Notes under the pieces: generated by a model | Told to the model about the DNA's origin: nothing | What the model saw: the letters and a program-made list of their open reading frames with translations, nothing else | Database searches by the model: none | Position numbers and translations under genes: made by a program | Part shown: positions 1 to 11,378 of the stretch, one piece after another | How positions within the stretch are numbered: the stretch's first letter is position 1 | Layout of the letters: the number at the start of each line of letters is the position of its first letter | DNA from: Phlyctochytrium arcticum | Lineage: Eukaryota > Chytridiomycota > Chytridiomycetes > Chytridiales > Chytridiaceae | NCBI GenBank assembly: GCA_025602905.1 | Contig: JAHLKI010000010.1 | Location: forward strand, 806,001 to 870,000 | Length of the DNA: 64,000 bases | Direction: 5' to 3'

Positions 1-2019
1 GTGGTGTCGAGAATCGTGTTCCCCTTCATGTTCCGGAAAGTGCACTTATCGATTAGTCCCGCGAATGGCGGATAGAATCCTTCGACAATTGTGAACAGAT
101 GATAATAGAGTAAGAGTCCTGAAGGGAGAGCGTGAGTAGTAGCTCTGTGGGCGGGTATCCGTATACTCTAACCGTCAAAATCGGAATTTCTCACTTGGAA
201 TTTAAGTAGGTCAAAGAATTTAAAGCAGGACCCAGGACATTCAAAGGGCCCTTTAAAACGGCAGCCATCCATTCGAAAAATCCCGTTGGCGGCCTTGAGC
301 AGTGAGTCCTTCGTGTAGACATACTGTTTGGTGAGGAATGTAACGTTCTTGTTGTCCGAGCGTTAGTTAAATTATGGTGCACAACCATTAAAACGAATCG
401 GCCTTGTTGTCCCATACCTGCATATCCAACATTGGTCCTTCAGATGCGCTCAGCACCGAGACGACGTTGCTGCCTGTGGAATTAGGTTGGTGGACGTCCA
501 TTCTGATCCCTCCGCAATATGAGCATTCTTACCAGTAGTAAGCATATAGGCATTTCTGATGGTGAATAGTGCGCTACTTCCCTCGCCAGACCAACCTCCG
601 CTGCAATCTTCTGATGTGTGAGAATTCTCGCATATATCGCGATACTAAGAGTGCTCACCCCACCTTCTGAATAGATATCACTTAATATGAGATTTCCATA
701 AAAGTTGGTGATTGCGGCGTCGTAGAATCGATACATTGATAACCTTGCGACACTACCCGTCGCCCTGTTCACGCCGAGAAATTTTGCTCTTGTATCCTTG
801 ACGGTCACATTCTCCATAGTCAGTGTACCTCCGGTTATTACCTAAAAAAAATTGAGAGCAGTATCGATGCTGCTCATTCTTAATAGTTTACCTGAAACAG
901 AATATTCTCGACGGGTGTAATAATACCAGCAGGGGGTGCCTCTGAGCTGGGTTTCTCGTATACCATATTTTGGACCGTCAAGACGGAACTGACTCCCCCA
1001 ACCTGTTTGAAATGAAAACAATTTAGAGTCGAAAATCATATGGCGCACTGCCTGACTTTGGTCTTACCCGAAACACCCGATTTGAATTTATATGTAACCA
1101 AACATTCCGCAGATGCCAATCTCGCATAGTGTGGTTTCCAGCGCTTATTTCGAAATATACGGCCGCGAAACTAGCATCTAGAAAACATTCCCATCAGAAA
1201 CGATTCGTGCCCCGAAACAACAACCAAATATGAGTTCCCACCAACGACTCGGACGTTTGTCAAGTGAGTGATTCCGCTAGAGAAAACCGCAACGAGTTCG
1301 GTTCCATTGCGCATCGATATGTCATTTTTCAACATAACCCCTCCTGAGGTGGTTTCTGGGGTGCGGAAGAGTCAGTGTCGGGAATCAAAATACTCCGTAA
1401 AGTGCAGGTCAACTAACGAAATTGAAACCTCGTATAAGAATTTTTCGCCGCCACTGATCCGCCCTCCATAAACACGCCGTCCAGAGAAAGCGTAGCATTG
1501 TTCTTTCCTTCGAAATACCAGGTGAAGAGACCGTTCTGACCTTTCAAGGTAACATCTCGAAACGTAAGTCCTGCTGATTCTCGGACATAAAAATCAACTC
1601 TAAAGGTTTGATTCTGTAAGTAATTATCGTGGAATCGAGGAAATTTGTGGGATTTTATGTCAAATAATACCCTTTTTGCGGGAGACTTGCAAAAGTAGAA
1701 GGGAAGCTATACTTGTGCTTTCTTTGCCGACACCAATGATTTCCAGAATAACTGTCTTGGTCGTACCACCATCCCAGAGATATAGTCCTCCCACACTTGT
1801 GTTAAACTCATACCGGCCAGCTGCCAGCTCAATTCGCACAGTATTAGTGGTCAGAGCATTTCCGACAACCAATGTTTGGGCATCCAAGATGGCCGCATCT
1901 ATATTTTTCCAAGGATACAAAATAGTACCATCCTGAGTCGGGGCTAAACTTGACACATTGCAGTAAATGACATGTGGATCCGCCGAGCAAAATGCTGCTA
2001 GAAGAAGCACACACCCCAT
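1..2019 (-). CDS. Secreted beta-helix protein, partial (possible receptor paralogue)
   Basis: I place the start at 2019 because it opens a signal peptide (MGCVLLLAAFCSA). Longer upstream reading would bury this peptide. The first exon runs to about 1710 and is followed by several exons (about 1611-1400, 1350-1230, 1060-892, 840-480) in clear splice contexts, e.g. donor at 891 and acceptor at 841. The translated pieces are Asn/Gly/Thr-rich beta-strand strings such as LTFRDVTLKG and GGTLTMENVTVKD, the style of a parallel beta-helix (pectin-lyase-like) ectodomain. The gene is head-to-head with the 2511 receptor, whose ectodomain has the same style, so it is probably a diverged paralogue. The 3' end, where a 7TM domain would lie, is outside the window. 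The join near 1190-1240 is not clean in phase, so a decayed copy is possible. No enzymatic residues were recognised. Confidence 0.6.
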
Positions 2020-2510
2020 AAGGAAATGGAACTGAGAATCATCTTGCAATCTGATAATTCTCGATACTGGCGACAAGTTGCCAAGCTTATAAACCAATAT
2101 ATTTAATGAAGTTCCAGAATCTCCGTTTCCAATATGTAGTTCTGTGGATTGATCTAGAGTTCTCAATTTACATTCATTCGAGAACAGTACGTTCGATTGA
2201 ATGGTGGGGTTCAATGAAGTCAGATTGTTGCGTATTAAATCTCTTAAAGTTAAGTCTAAATCCCTTGATGGCGCACTGACAAATAATATCCCGTCTGTAT
2301 TTAATTTCCCAAGTCCCTGACTTCATAGAATCTATCAATGTACCGGCCCTGAATGCTCGCTCGGTAAGATGTACTGAATGTAACCAACATGAATGGCAAC
2401 CATTGACCGGTCCATTGTACAAATCCCACAGAAAATGATCGCTTAAGTAGTCTCCTGTACTCTTGGAGAGCCGCTACTGTACACGACAATTACAGGACGA
2501 TTTTCCAAGC
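2020..2510. promoter_or_regulatory. Shared divergent promoter region of the two beta-helix genes
   Basis: This 491-bp stretch separates the signal-peptide starts of the two head-to-head beta-helix genes. ORFs inside it do not join either gene in a sensible way and look like chance. No clear TATA box was recognised. Co-regulation of the pair is inference from layout only. Confidence 0.4.
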
Positions 2511-5500
2511 ATGGCTCGTAGCGCTTTTCTCATCCTTTTAAGTATCATATTGAAGATCTGTGTGATAAGCGCAACACCAGGTAGTAGCATTTAATTGAAG
2601 GAAGCTGGAAGTCACCCACCGACCGCCGCTCTAGTGACTTTTTCTGTTGACAACAGTCTCCCTCAGGATGTTCCAAATGGCATTTTCAGTTCCATCAATG
2701 CAGGTATACGAAATATCAATTCTCAGTGTATTATTATTTGCTTGAATAACGATATGTTGTCGACAGCTTGGGACTTTATTGCAGCACAACCGGGGGAATA
2801 CGCGATAAATTTGGCAGCTCAAAATCATACCATTCACCCGAATGCACGTTGGAACTTCACCACCTCAGTACTTTCGCATGTCTCTAACAGTGGCAGAGCG
2901 ACTGTGATTGCGGGGACAGTTGCGTTGTCAGCCACGCATTTCTCAACGTCTAAGACATTAACTGCATCAGGCGGTACTCTCCGGGTTGGAACCGGAGCTC
3001 TTTCCTTTACCGGAATTGATTTCGTAGTTCCCAACCTGACCGAGCTTAGCTTTTTGGCATTTAATGGGACGATCACTTTGGATGCAGTGACTGTAAGAGG
3101 TCAGTGAGCAATGAGCGCGGCCCAATCGAACACATCTTGTTTGCCAAACTCATGGTTTTTTGTAAACCAGGTACCGTTCCCCTCGTTTCAACTGGGCGAT
3201 GTGCGCTCCTCGCGGTTACGGTTGGGAGTAGCGCATCTCTTGTTGTGAAAAACAGTAACTTCCAGCGTGAGTGCTTCAACCTATCTGTTGTCCCGTATTT
3301 CTCTCTCATATTCCCGCATTTGATAGACCTTTCGATGCTGTTTGTCGCATATACATCGGCGAATATGACGCTGGATAAGGTCAATGTTACAAGAAGCAGT
3401 TATCGAAGAAGATCTGCAGAATCCCTCACCGGCATTGTGTCGGCGTATCGTGCCAACACAGTGATTCTTAATGATGTGATATTTGAAAGCAACACGGAGG
3501 GAAAATTGAACCCGGATAACGGGCCAGCGGGTGGGTCCCTGGTGGTAGTGCGGGATTGCCTCCAGACGTCCGTGCGCGATTTCAGACTGTTTGGTAAGCA
3601 CTTCACGAGGTTCATTGATGCAATGGAAAAGCACTAATGCTGTCATAGGAAGTGAGTTTGTATTTTCTGCAGTGGTTCTGGATGGCGGCATGTACAACTT
3701 GACCCGCCTTCATATGAAAGGTGATCATAAGGAAGTTTCCAGACAAGAAGATCGCGACTGACTGGAAAATGAATGCGCAGGAAATGGGAAAGGCAAATCT
3801 GCATTCGGTACAACTATTATGCAACTCGCAAGTATTAGACCTGTAAGATTGTCGAAAGTTGGAATTGAAACTGCGCAGCTGGTTGATTCCTTCTTTCAAC
3901 CTTTTTGTTTGCGCGCAGGGTACCGGTGTTACCACTACTATCGCCAATACCTCTCACTTGCTGTTTGAAGATGGGGAGAATCGCTTTCATGGATCACATT
4001 TCTCACGCAGTGTCGTTTAAAAGAAAATGGTGGAGAGGCATATCCATTATATGCACTACTCGATTCCAGCACCGAGTCATTTACGCCAGATTCTGTCTAC
4101 CATCACAATGTCACATTTCTCCGAAACATTGGGGCGAATTGCATATCGGCTTACAGTGAAGATCTTGATGCACCTACGCTGATCACTGCCAAAAACTTGC
4201 TGTACAGTGAGTACGCCAAAGTTTTCCTGACTCTGGTGCTTTAGTAGTATCTCTGAATACATGCCACAGTCGACAATATATGCGGCAACATAGCTCAAAT
4301 TGCAAGTATGGTCTTAGAAGATATTGAAGGAGAAGACAATGCCAGCATGATGCAGTACCCGTTCATGCTTGCTCTTGGCGGGATTTTGACCGTAAGACGG
4401 ATGCATTTACGCGGTATACCAGTATTCCCACGTTGTCTGTTTCGGCCAGTAATTAAAACCTCAATTTAGGTCAATACAACACAGACTTGGATTATTTTTT
4501 GTACACTGACAGTGGTGCCGTGCTTGTTGTAGAGGATAGCGTCATTGAAGGTTCGTGCGCACCAATGGGAAATTGAGTAATGTATGTTCATTAAATCCGA
4601 GTACACATTAGATTCCGGTGAACCGGCTTATGGCGTGCGGGGCTCGTACGGTGGACAGGTAACACTACGAAGATGCATAATTCGAAACATTCAGTCGAAA
4701 CAATACTTTATTTACCTATCTGATCGACCGAAAAACCAACTTTTATTTGTCGACACATTGTTTGAAGGTTGGTCTCGCCACTCCGCGTATGTTTGGGGTT
4801 AAGTGCTGACTTTGCCGCGGCTAAGACATATCTGTAACCGACGGGGACTTCTTCTCCGGGCTTTACGGAATAAAGGCGACCTTTGAAAACAGCACCTTCC
4901 GCCGCATCAATCGTCGGACATATGGCGGGAGAGAGCTCCCGTTTGAAGTCAAAAATTGTACCTTTGAGGGTTATACCCATGGTGCCCTCCTCTTACGAGC
5001 TTCCTCATCAATCCAAGATACCATTTTCCGAGACAACTCAAACGGTCCAGGTGACCACATGAGTGCACTTGGATGGGCCCCGTACGATGGTAATAGAGTT
5101 CTCACCATAGCAAGAACGAGGTTTGTGACTATAAAACGCGAAGGCCCGTTTTCAGTCTTTGACAAACTGGTCAGGTTCGAGCGGAACACAGCACAAAGCT
5201 TTGGAGCGGGCTTAAGGGTCTATTCTGACTTTGACAACCCCATTATTTGGGGTGACGGCGTTGTTTTCGAGAATAACACGGCTCCCAAGGGCGCAGCGAT
5301 TTTTGTTGGTGTTAATTTAGGCCGCTTTCCGCCATCCGTAGACGTTCCATCCCGAGTTGAGTTTCTCAACAATATCGCGACCATGGATGGGATTACCCAA
5401 AAAGCAAGTGACCTCAAAGCGCTATTGGTTGACATCGGTCCACAAAAATTACTGTCGGGTGATACACTGAAAGATTTCTCGGTCAAGCCAGTTGATAGTA

Positions 5501-7814
5501 AGTTCGCAGTCTTGAAAGCACCACAACATAAACTCAAGCAGTCATAGTATTCGGACAACCGTTCTATCCATTCATTTACGAGCCATTATTCCTACGGCTG
5601 ACTTCCTCAGATGCCGATCTTTTTGGGTCACTGACCCAGGCACGTACTGAGGACCTTATTATGTTCCAGGAGATCACCGTTGTAGCAAGTCCGGGGCTTC
5701 ACAATATCTCCCTTGTACCCCAGCAAAGCGGCTCGGCGTATATCTTGTATACCCCGGCGTTCTACACTGTCACTTTTCAGGTTGAAATACTGCCTTGTCC
5801 CGCAGATCGCGAGGAGGTCTATCGACAGAGTAGTAAGTACCTCAGTTGCGTGGTACCTGGTACGTTTTCAAAGTCAAACATTTGATCGTGACTAGCTTGA
5901 CAGTATGTTTCCATAGCGTGTACAAAAGGTTGCACCAAGAACGGAAGGTGGATAATTTTTGCTACTGTAAACCAGGCTTTGACGGCATCGATTGCTCTTT
6001 TTCCCAGCCAACAAGCGGGACGCCCTCTCCGCCAAATTGGATGCCAGTCTTTACACGACGGACAATGCATATAGCAAGCGGGACCAAATCATGACCGAAT
6101 TAGCGGTCGCCCTCGATTTACAGCCGGAGCTTTTAGTTTTCCGTACTTTCTTAAATGCATCAGACCCTTCGGCACCAGTGAGTCGGCGCAGCGCGGACAA
6201 TGGTGTGATCATCAAGTTTTCTATCCTGGACAATGCAAGAAACTACGTTGAAGGCGACCGCTTACAAGATTTTAAGGAAAAATTGGCCGTCTCGTCCATT
6301 GCGCAGACTACCATGTACCAGGAAACACAAAAGCTGACAATTGATCCCCGCTCCGGAGGTCCGGCCGTTATCCTGTTCTTAGCAGCGGTCTCGGTCGCCG
6401 CTAGTATCTTTTTGATCTGCAACATTCTTCTGAACCGCAACCATAAACATGTTCGAAAGTTGGCCCCCCTCTTTTCGGCCCAAATTGTTTTCGGCATTCT
6501 TTTGGCATTTGTGCTGCCCTTTCTCTACACCTGGCAGCCCACGAGCGGAACTTGTACCGCTCAGATCTGGATAGGTGGAATCGGTTTCGCAATTGCGTTC
6601 GGGTAAGCTCGCGCTTGGTCATATAGTAGCTATTCCCATCACTGACTCAACACATTTTAGGAACACTATTGCCAAAAATTACCGACTTTTCCGGATCTTC
6701 AATAATCGAGGAAAACTAGTTCTCACCGATAAGATGATTATTCCTATTCCAGTTGGAATTGTTCTGATAGAAATCGTGAGTAGCTTGATTTTGCACGAAG
6801 TCAAATTGCACCCATTCTTAAGAAAATCATGGCAGATTATTGATGCTGCATATACACGCATCGGTCAACCAGCCCCGACCCTCGTCGATTCGGACGGTTT
6901 GCGGTACTGGACTTGTGCATCATCGGAGACCAACTCTTTTGTCCTTGCGGGAGTGGCTACGGGGTACAAGTTGATTTTAGTCATGACTGCCCTACTCTTG
7001 TCATATCTGACCCGACATGCATACGGAGGATATGCCGAAAGCAAGTAAGCGGTCCTGAGCTTGCTCCACAATTTTTTTACAAAACAGTCACCAACGTCAT
7101 TAACTTCCTTTTTGCAGGCCTCTTGCTTTAAGCTGTTATGTAACTCTTGCGAGTGGTATTGTGGTTCTGCCAACTGCTTTCGTCGGGGACATCAGTCCTG
7201 TTACCGTGTTTTACCTGAAGTCCTTTGGAATACTCGTCACGGGATGGACGTTTTTGATGACATTCTTCATCTTGCGATCACCGATATTACGTTCGCTGCT
7301 CATGCAGGAAAAATCGACACAGTATAGCACGCTACACGGAAAGCCGAGCGGTTCACAAAACAGCAAACCTTCAGCAATTTCCAAAACGGCAACATTGACG
7401 GATAGTAATGTCGGCGAATCTCCTAAAAAACACCCAGCCCGCGAAGGAATTTTGGGCCCTTTCAGATGCTACCTTCAAGTTGGGAATGCATATGAGGAGA
7501 GGTGGGAGTATCGTAGTTTGACGGTTGATCAACACCTGGGAATCCTGATCTTGGTTCCGGAAAGCAAATCTGTGGTAACGTATATGCCGTGCATGTCGTC
7601 TTCTCGGCTCGGAAGTACTTAATTTCTTTTCTTTTAGGGCTTGACGTGTAATGTGAAGGTCATCATAGACCTCATCACTGAGCAAGAGGACAGACGGCTG
7701 GTCCTACAGTATAAGACGGAGTCTATTGGCATTACATTCGAGGAAAAAGAAGACCTCGAGACGGTTGCAGCGGACATTGCGAAAACCTTAATGAAGGCTG
7801 CGCAACCATTATAG
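2511..7814 (+). CDS. Beta-helix ectodomain / class C 7TM receptor, multi-exon
   Basis: Exon 1 (2511-2580) encodes a signal peptide (MARSAFLILLSIILKICVIS) and joins 2635 in phase. About 15 exons give roughly 1400 residues. Exons to 5832 encode repeated beta-helix strands with Asn-rich turns (VVFENNTAPKGAAIFVG, VKNCTFEG), like pectin-lyase-fold proteins. Exons 6008-6602, 6660-7045, 7118-about 7574 and about 7638-7814 encode seven hydrophobic segments. After TM3 comes AKNYRLFRIF, and before TM3 a Cys-containing turn (TCTAQIW), both typical of class C (GABA-B/mGluR-type) receptors. A cytoplasmic Ser/Lys-rich tail follows. No Venus-flytrap domain was seen; the beta-helix takes its place. An EGF-like stretch (5917-6000) is broken by indels and can be skipped in phase by splicing 5832 to 6008. 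A second ambiguity lies at 3843-4010. Ligand unknown; cell-surface sensing is inferred. Confidence 0.75.
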
Positions 7815-8809
7815 TAGCATTGTCATTAATGGACGTGTTTTCCTTTTTAAACTTGTCCCTGCATTTGATTCTGCACATCTAGCACCAATGCCAATATTTC
7901 ATTCAAAGCGCCCTGCTCGGGATTTGAAAGCTGAGTTGCAAAAAGGGAACAGCAAGGTCATCAGTCAGTCCTCTCCACCGCTTTGCGGAATTTACTGCGC
8001 AAGGAATTAGTCCTGGTCCCAGTTTTTGCTACGGCATAAGTCTATCGCGATACTGGCTAACATTGCGAAACACCCGGACTGGAGCACATCGGGATTACAT
8101 ACCAGATGTCCCTAGCGGCTCCAAGAGTTGATAAAGTAGCGAAAGGAGAGTTGGAGGCCAGCATTTAAAGTACCAGGGGTTTGAACAATACGAAATAATG
8201 TCACGGTTCCTTTGGAGCGAACGGGGGATGTTTTATCGGCGAGGGAATGCCAGGAATATCAAGGACCCCTCACGGTCAATTCCGCAACGGAAATGAGCGG
8301 CGATAATCTGCAATTTACGGTCGATGTACTTGCACAGAAAACATACGAACTCGAATGAATCCTCTCACTGAGAAAGATTTAAAAAATTCACCCTGGATAT
8401 GAAAGCCGAAAGGTGTCTGGAAATATTGAATGGGTTCAGGGTCGACAAAATCCGAGAGTTCAAAGGTCCAATGATTTTCAAAGGTTTTACGAATGTTTAT
8501 ATTGACGTATAAACTGAATTTTTTGTGGCTGCCGATAGGAGTTGGTATGCCTTTTTTTCCGGATCAGGGATGGATGAATTTTTGACATGTCAAAATTCGG
8601 GAGTCGGTCAAGCTGCGCCACTTTCTCAATGGGCGGCTTTGCTTGCTCTGCCGCGACGAAAATTCGAATTTGGAACCCAAGACTCGGACGGATTAGATTT
8701 AACGCCTGAATTTCGAAAGGAGACTTGAAAGACAGCAGCGACCTGCGTATACGTCGAGCCCTGGTGGTCTACTGAGTTTGGTTCAGAAAGTTTGGTGCGG
8801 GATTGGGCG
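7815..8809. other. Intergenic, no gene recognised
   Basis: Both strands are dense in stop codons and I recognise no domain. A 67-codon open stretch around 8525-8728 is not supported by splice sites or similarity. The region presumably contains the 3' flank of the receptor gene and the promoter of the next gene. Confidence 0.5.
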
Positions 8810-10594
8810 ATGCTGTCGGCTATGCATCCCCCTCCTGATGCCGATTGGTATCATACCCACTCACAAGGGCCTCAGGTACCCTTTCCACTGTACGTGCCGA
8901 CGTTCCCGGGACGTCCCGGGGGCCATGTTCCGCCGCCGCTTTTCAGAGGGTGGGATCCCATGCCATCTCATGGTCATCCAGGAGATATGGGGTTTGCTCG
9001 TGGAGGCGTACCACATATGCCTGTGGATCCTTGGGCACGGGATCCCAGAGCATCACCGGCTCCGCACGACCAGGGCCTCCAGGGAGTTTTTCCACCCGCG
9101 GGCTGGAACGGTGTTAGAGGTCCGATGCATCCCTACGAGGCTGATAACATGATGCCTAATGAGCCAGAGACACATTCAAGAAGGTGAGACATGCATCCCG
9201 TTGCAATATTATGATTCGGACTGATAACGGGTCATTTCAGCTTTCCATCTCATTCGGCGAACAGCGCATTTTTTCCACTGGAACACGACTTCTCTTCTCC
9301 TCCCGGAACACCTTTGAATGGGGACCAAATGTCGAAGCGAAGACGGCGGAAAGCCAATTTTTCTCCCTCTCAAACCCCTGCTTTGGCTGATACAACTTTT
9401 GGCACCCAAAGACGCACCAACGCGCAGCTTGTTGACTTGACTCAGGAGGGTATGGAGAGTGAGAGGGACTTTCGGCATCCCGACCGGCGTTCTGTGCAGG
9501 TACTGAAACATTATTTTCTGTAATTGTCTGACACACTATTTCTGAACTCTGGGGGGCATTTGAAGGGAGTTTCTACAAGTCACGTCTTTCCTTCGGCGTC
9601 TCATGGTTCTTCGCGCCGCGAATTTAACGAGCGGAATGAGCGGGTTTCCCGGAAAAAGAAAGTACCATTGCCAATTCCATCTCCGCGTAAAAAAAGTAAA
9701 AAAAAATCGAAAGCAACCAAAATAAAGGAACAACTGTTGAGGGACCAGGCCTTGGCAGAACGAGAGCGGCTGGCGGCGGATCAGCTTGTGAAGGATCGGC
9801 AGGATGCAGAGCAGCGGATGAAAGAACGGCAGGAAGCAGAGCAGCGGATGAAAGAACGGCAATCCCGACAGATGCCCGAGCAGCTTGTGCACGACCAACG
9901 GCTCAATCCCCAAACCGATCAAAATTTCTTTCCCGACTTTAGTGCTACAAAGGGAATGGCAATTAACCCACGTTTCTCAGGGTACTCCATGCCCAGATCG
10001 GCGTCGTCAGGGTCGTTAGGAGCTTTTGAGTCGTCTGCATTGCCTAAGTCTACTAAGTTTCCCCCTCCACCTCCCCCATCACTGCTGTCCCGACAGCATA
10101 GCCAAACCAGTAGTACCTCGTTTCATCCCTATGCACGCCCATCTTATGCACAGAAGAGACCTCCGTATCGCTCCGAGGCACAGCCGACGCGACCCTCTTC
10201 TCCACCGTGCCCGTTTCCTCAACCTCCGAAACCTATCGTTTACGAAGGCTGCCCTCCTGTCCACTCAGTTTCTGCAGATGGAAAGAAGCAGCGTATTATC
10301 ATGTCTGATTGCTGGGTTACGCCGGTAAGTTTGAGCTCGCGAATCGGACATTCCATTATTGGTTTGTGTGATTACCATTTCCTTTTCGATTTTACTTCCA
10401 TTGACACAAAAACAAAACACACTTTTTCTCTCTCTTTCCTATTCGTTTATTACATATTCCTGGTTACCTGTCTTGATTTCCTCGCTACCATTGACCTTGA
10501 ACGCCAACAATCCTTTCTTGCCAAACCACAGGAAGAATTGCGCGCGCGCAAAGCAACATATCGGTACGTGCCGTCAAAGTCCATCACGTCCTGA
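8810..10594 (+). CDS. Low-complexity Pro/Lys-rich protein of unknown function
   Basis: Four exons (8810-9183, 9241-9499, 9566-10324, 10532-10594) join in phase to give 484 residues. I use the first ATG of the frame; a second lies at 8822. The N-terminal 125 residues are Pro/Gly/His-rich. The middle has basic runs (MSKRRRRK, KKSKKKSK) that could serve as nuclear localisation signals, then a charged helix with two copies of a 10-residue unit (EAEQRMKERQ type). A Ser/Pro-rich stretch with PPPPPP follows. The conserved-looking C-terminus ends KATYRYVPSKSITS. I recognise no family. The last intron (207 nt) is a multiple of three and stop-free, so retention would add 69 residues in frame. A nuclear or scaffold role is only a guess from composition. 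Confidence 0.6.
9800..9859 (+). repeat. Two 30-bp tandem units inside the coding region
   Basis: Two nearly identical 30-bp units beginning CAGGA(T/A)GCAGAGCAGCGG lie back to back (9800-9829 and 9830-9859). They encode the duplicated charged helix RQ(D/E)AEQRMKE of the protein above. In-frame unit gain or loss would not disturb the reading frame. Confidence 0.8.
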
Positions 10595-11378
10595 TCTTCT
10601 GGAGGGATGTCAACGAACCCGTTTTGGATACCCCGTTTGAGTGTAACTTATATTTCGAAAGGTAATACCCCTTCTTGCTGCTCTTGACTTTCTTGACATA
10701 TCATGCGTGGGACACTCGTGCTTGTTTGTGGAGAGTATGTCAACAGTTGTGAAGGGATGAGTTGTTGTGGGTACAGGCAGGGAGCAGCCGCCGCGCACGG
10801 ACAAAGCGTAGTAGGCGCCTGTGTGCTGGAGTATGCTACCCGTTCATAGATTTTGGAAGTAGTTTTTTTAGTTGGTCTTTTTATCATTTCTGTTTCATCA
10901 ATAGTAATGATAATCTCGGTGACTACTCCATACTCGACGGAAAGAACTTTCTATGCGCGTTGTTCCAATCTCTAGTGAGCGCTACATGTCCCTCAAACAG
11001 GACCTTAGTGTCTTGGTATCGTTACTGAGCATCGACTTGTATTAATGATGATAGATACGACTGTTTACGAAATGGTATTACTAGATAGTGGGAAGGAATA
11101 GAGTAGACTTTGATAATCAGTGCTTTGTAAATATACAATGGAAGACGGGGAGCGCTTGGGTGCGGGAAGGATTTCAAATCCTGGATTGATCAGTTCATAA
11201 ACGTATAGTTCTGTGCACTTGTGTGTGTAGCAGGTTAGTAGCTCCAGATGTACGGGGATTACGACCCAGAAGAATGGGCCGCAAACCTTTACTCCGGGGG
11301 GAGGATGGTAACATGGATTCCGAGAGTAGTTTGGGGCGGCGTGGGAATGACAACGTAAAAGTCGTCGAGAAAGGAGTT
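10595..11378. other. Convergent intergenic region, no gene recognised
   Basis: This lies between the 3' ends of the Pro/Lys-rich gene (plus) and the FAR1-like gene (minus). It holds only short chance ORFs. No RNA gene or repeat was recognised. Confidence 0.5.

Noticed and set aside
1660..2214. Longer start for the left beta-helix gene at 2214
   Set aside because: It would place 65 residues before the signal peptide; the Met at 2019 gives a normal secreted start.
8180..8340. Possible coding fragment near ATGTTTTATCGGCGAGGG
   Set aside because: Short frames broken by stops; no similarity recognised to either neighbour.
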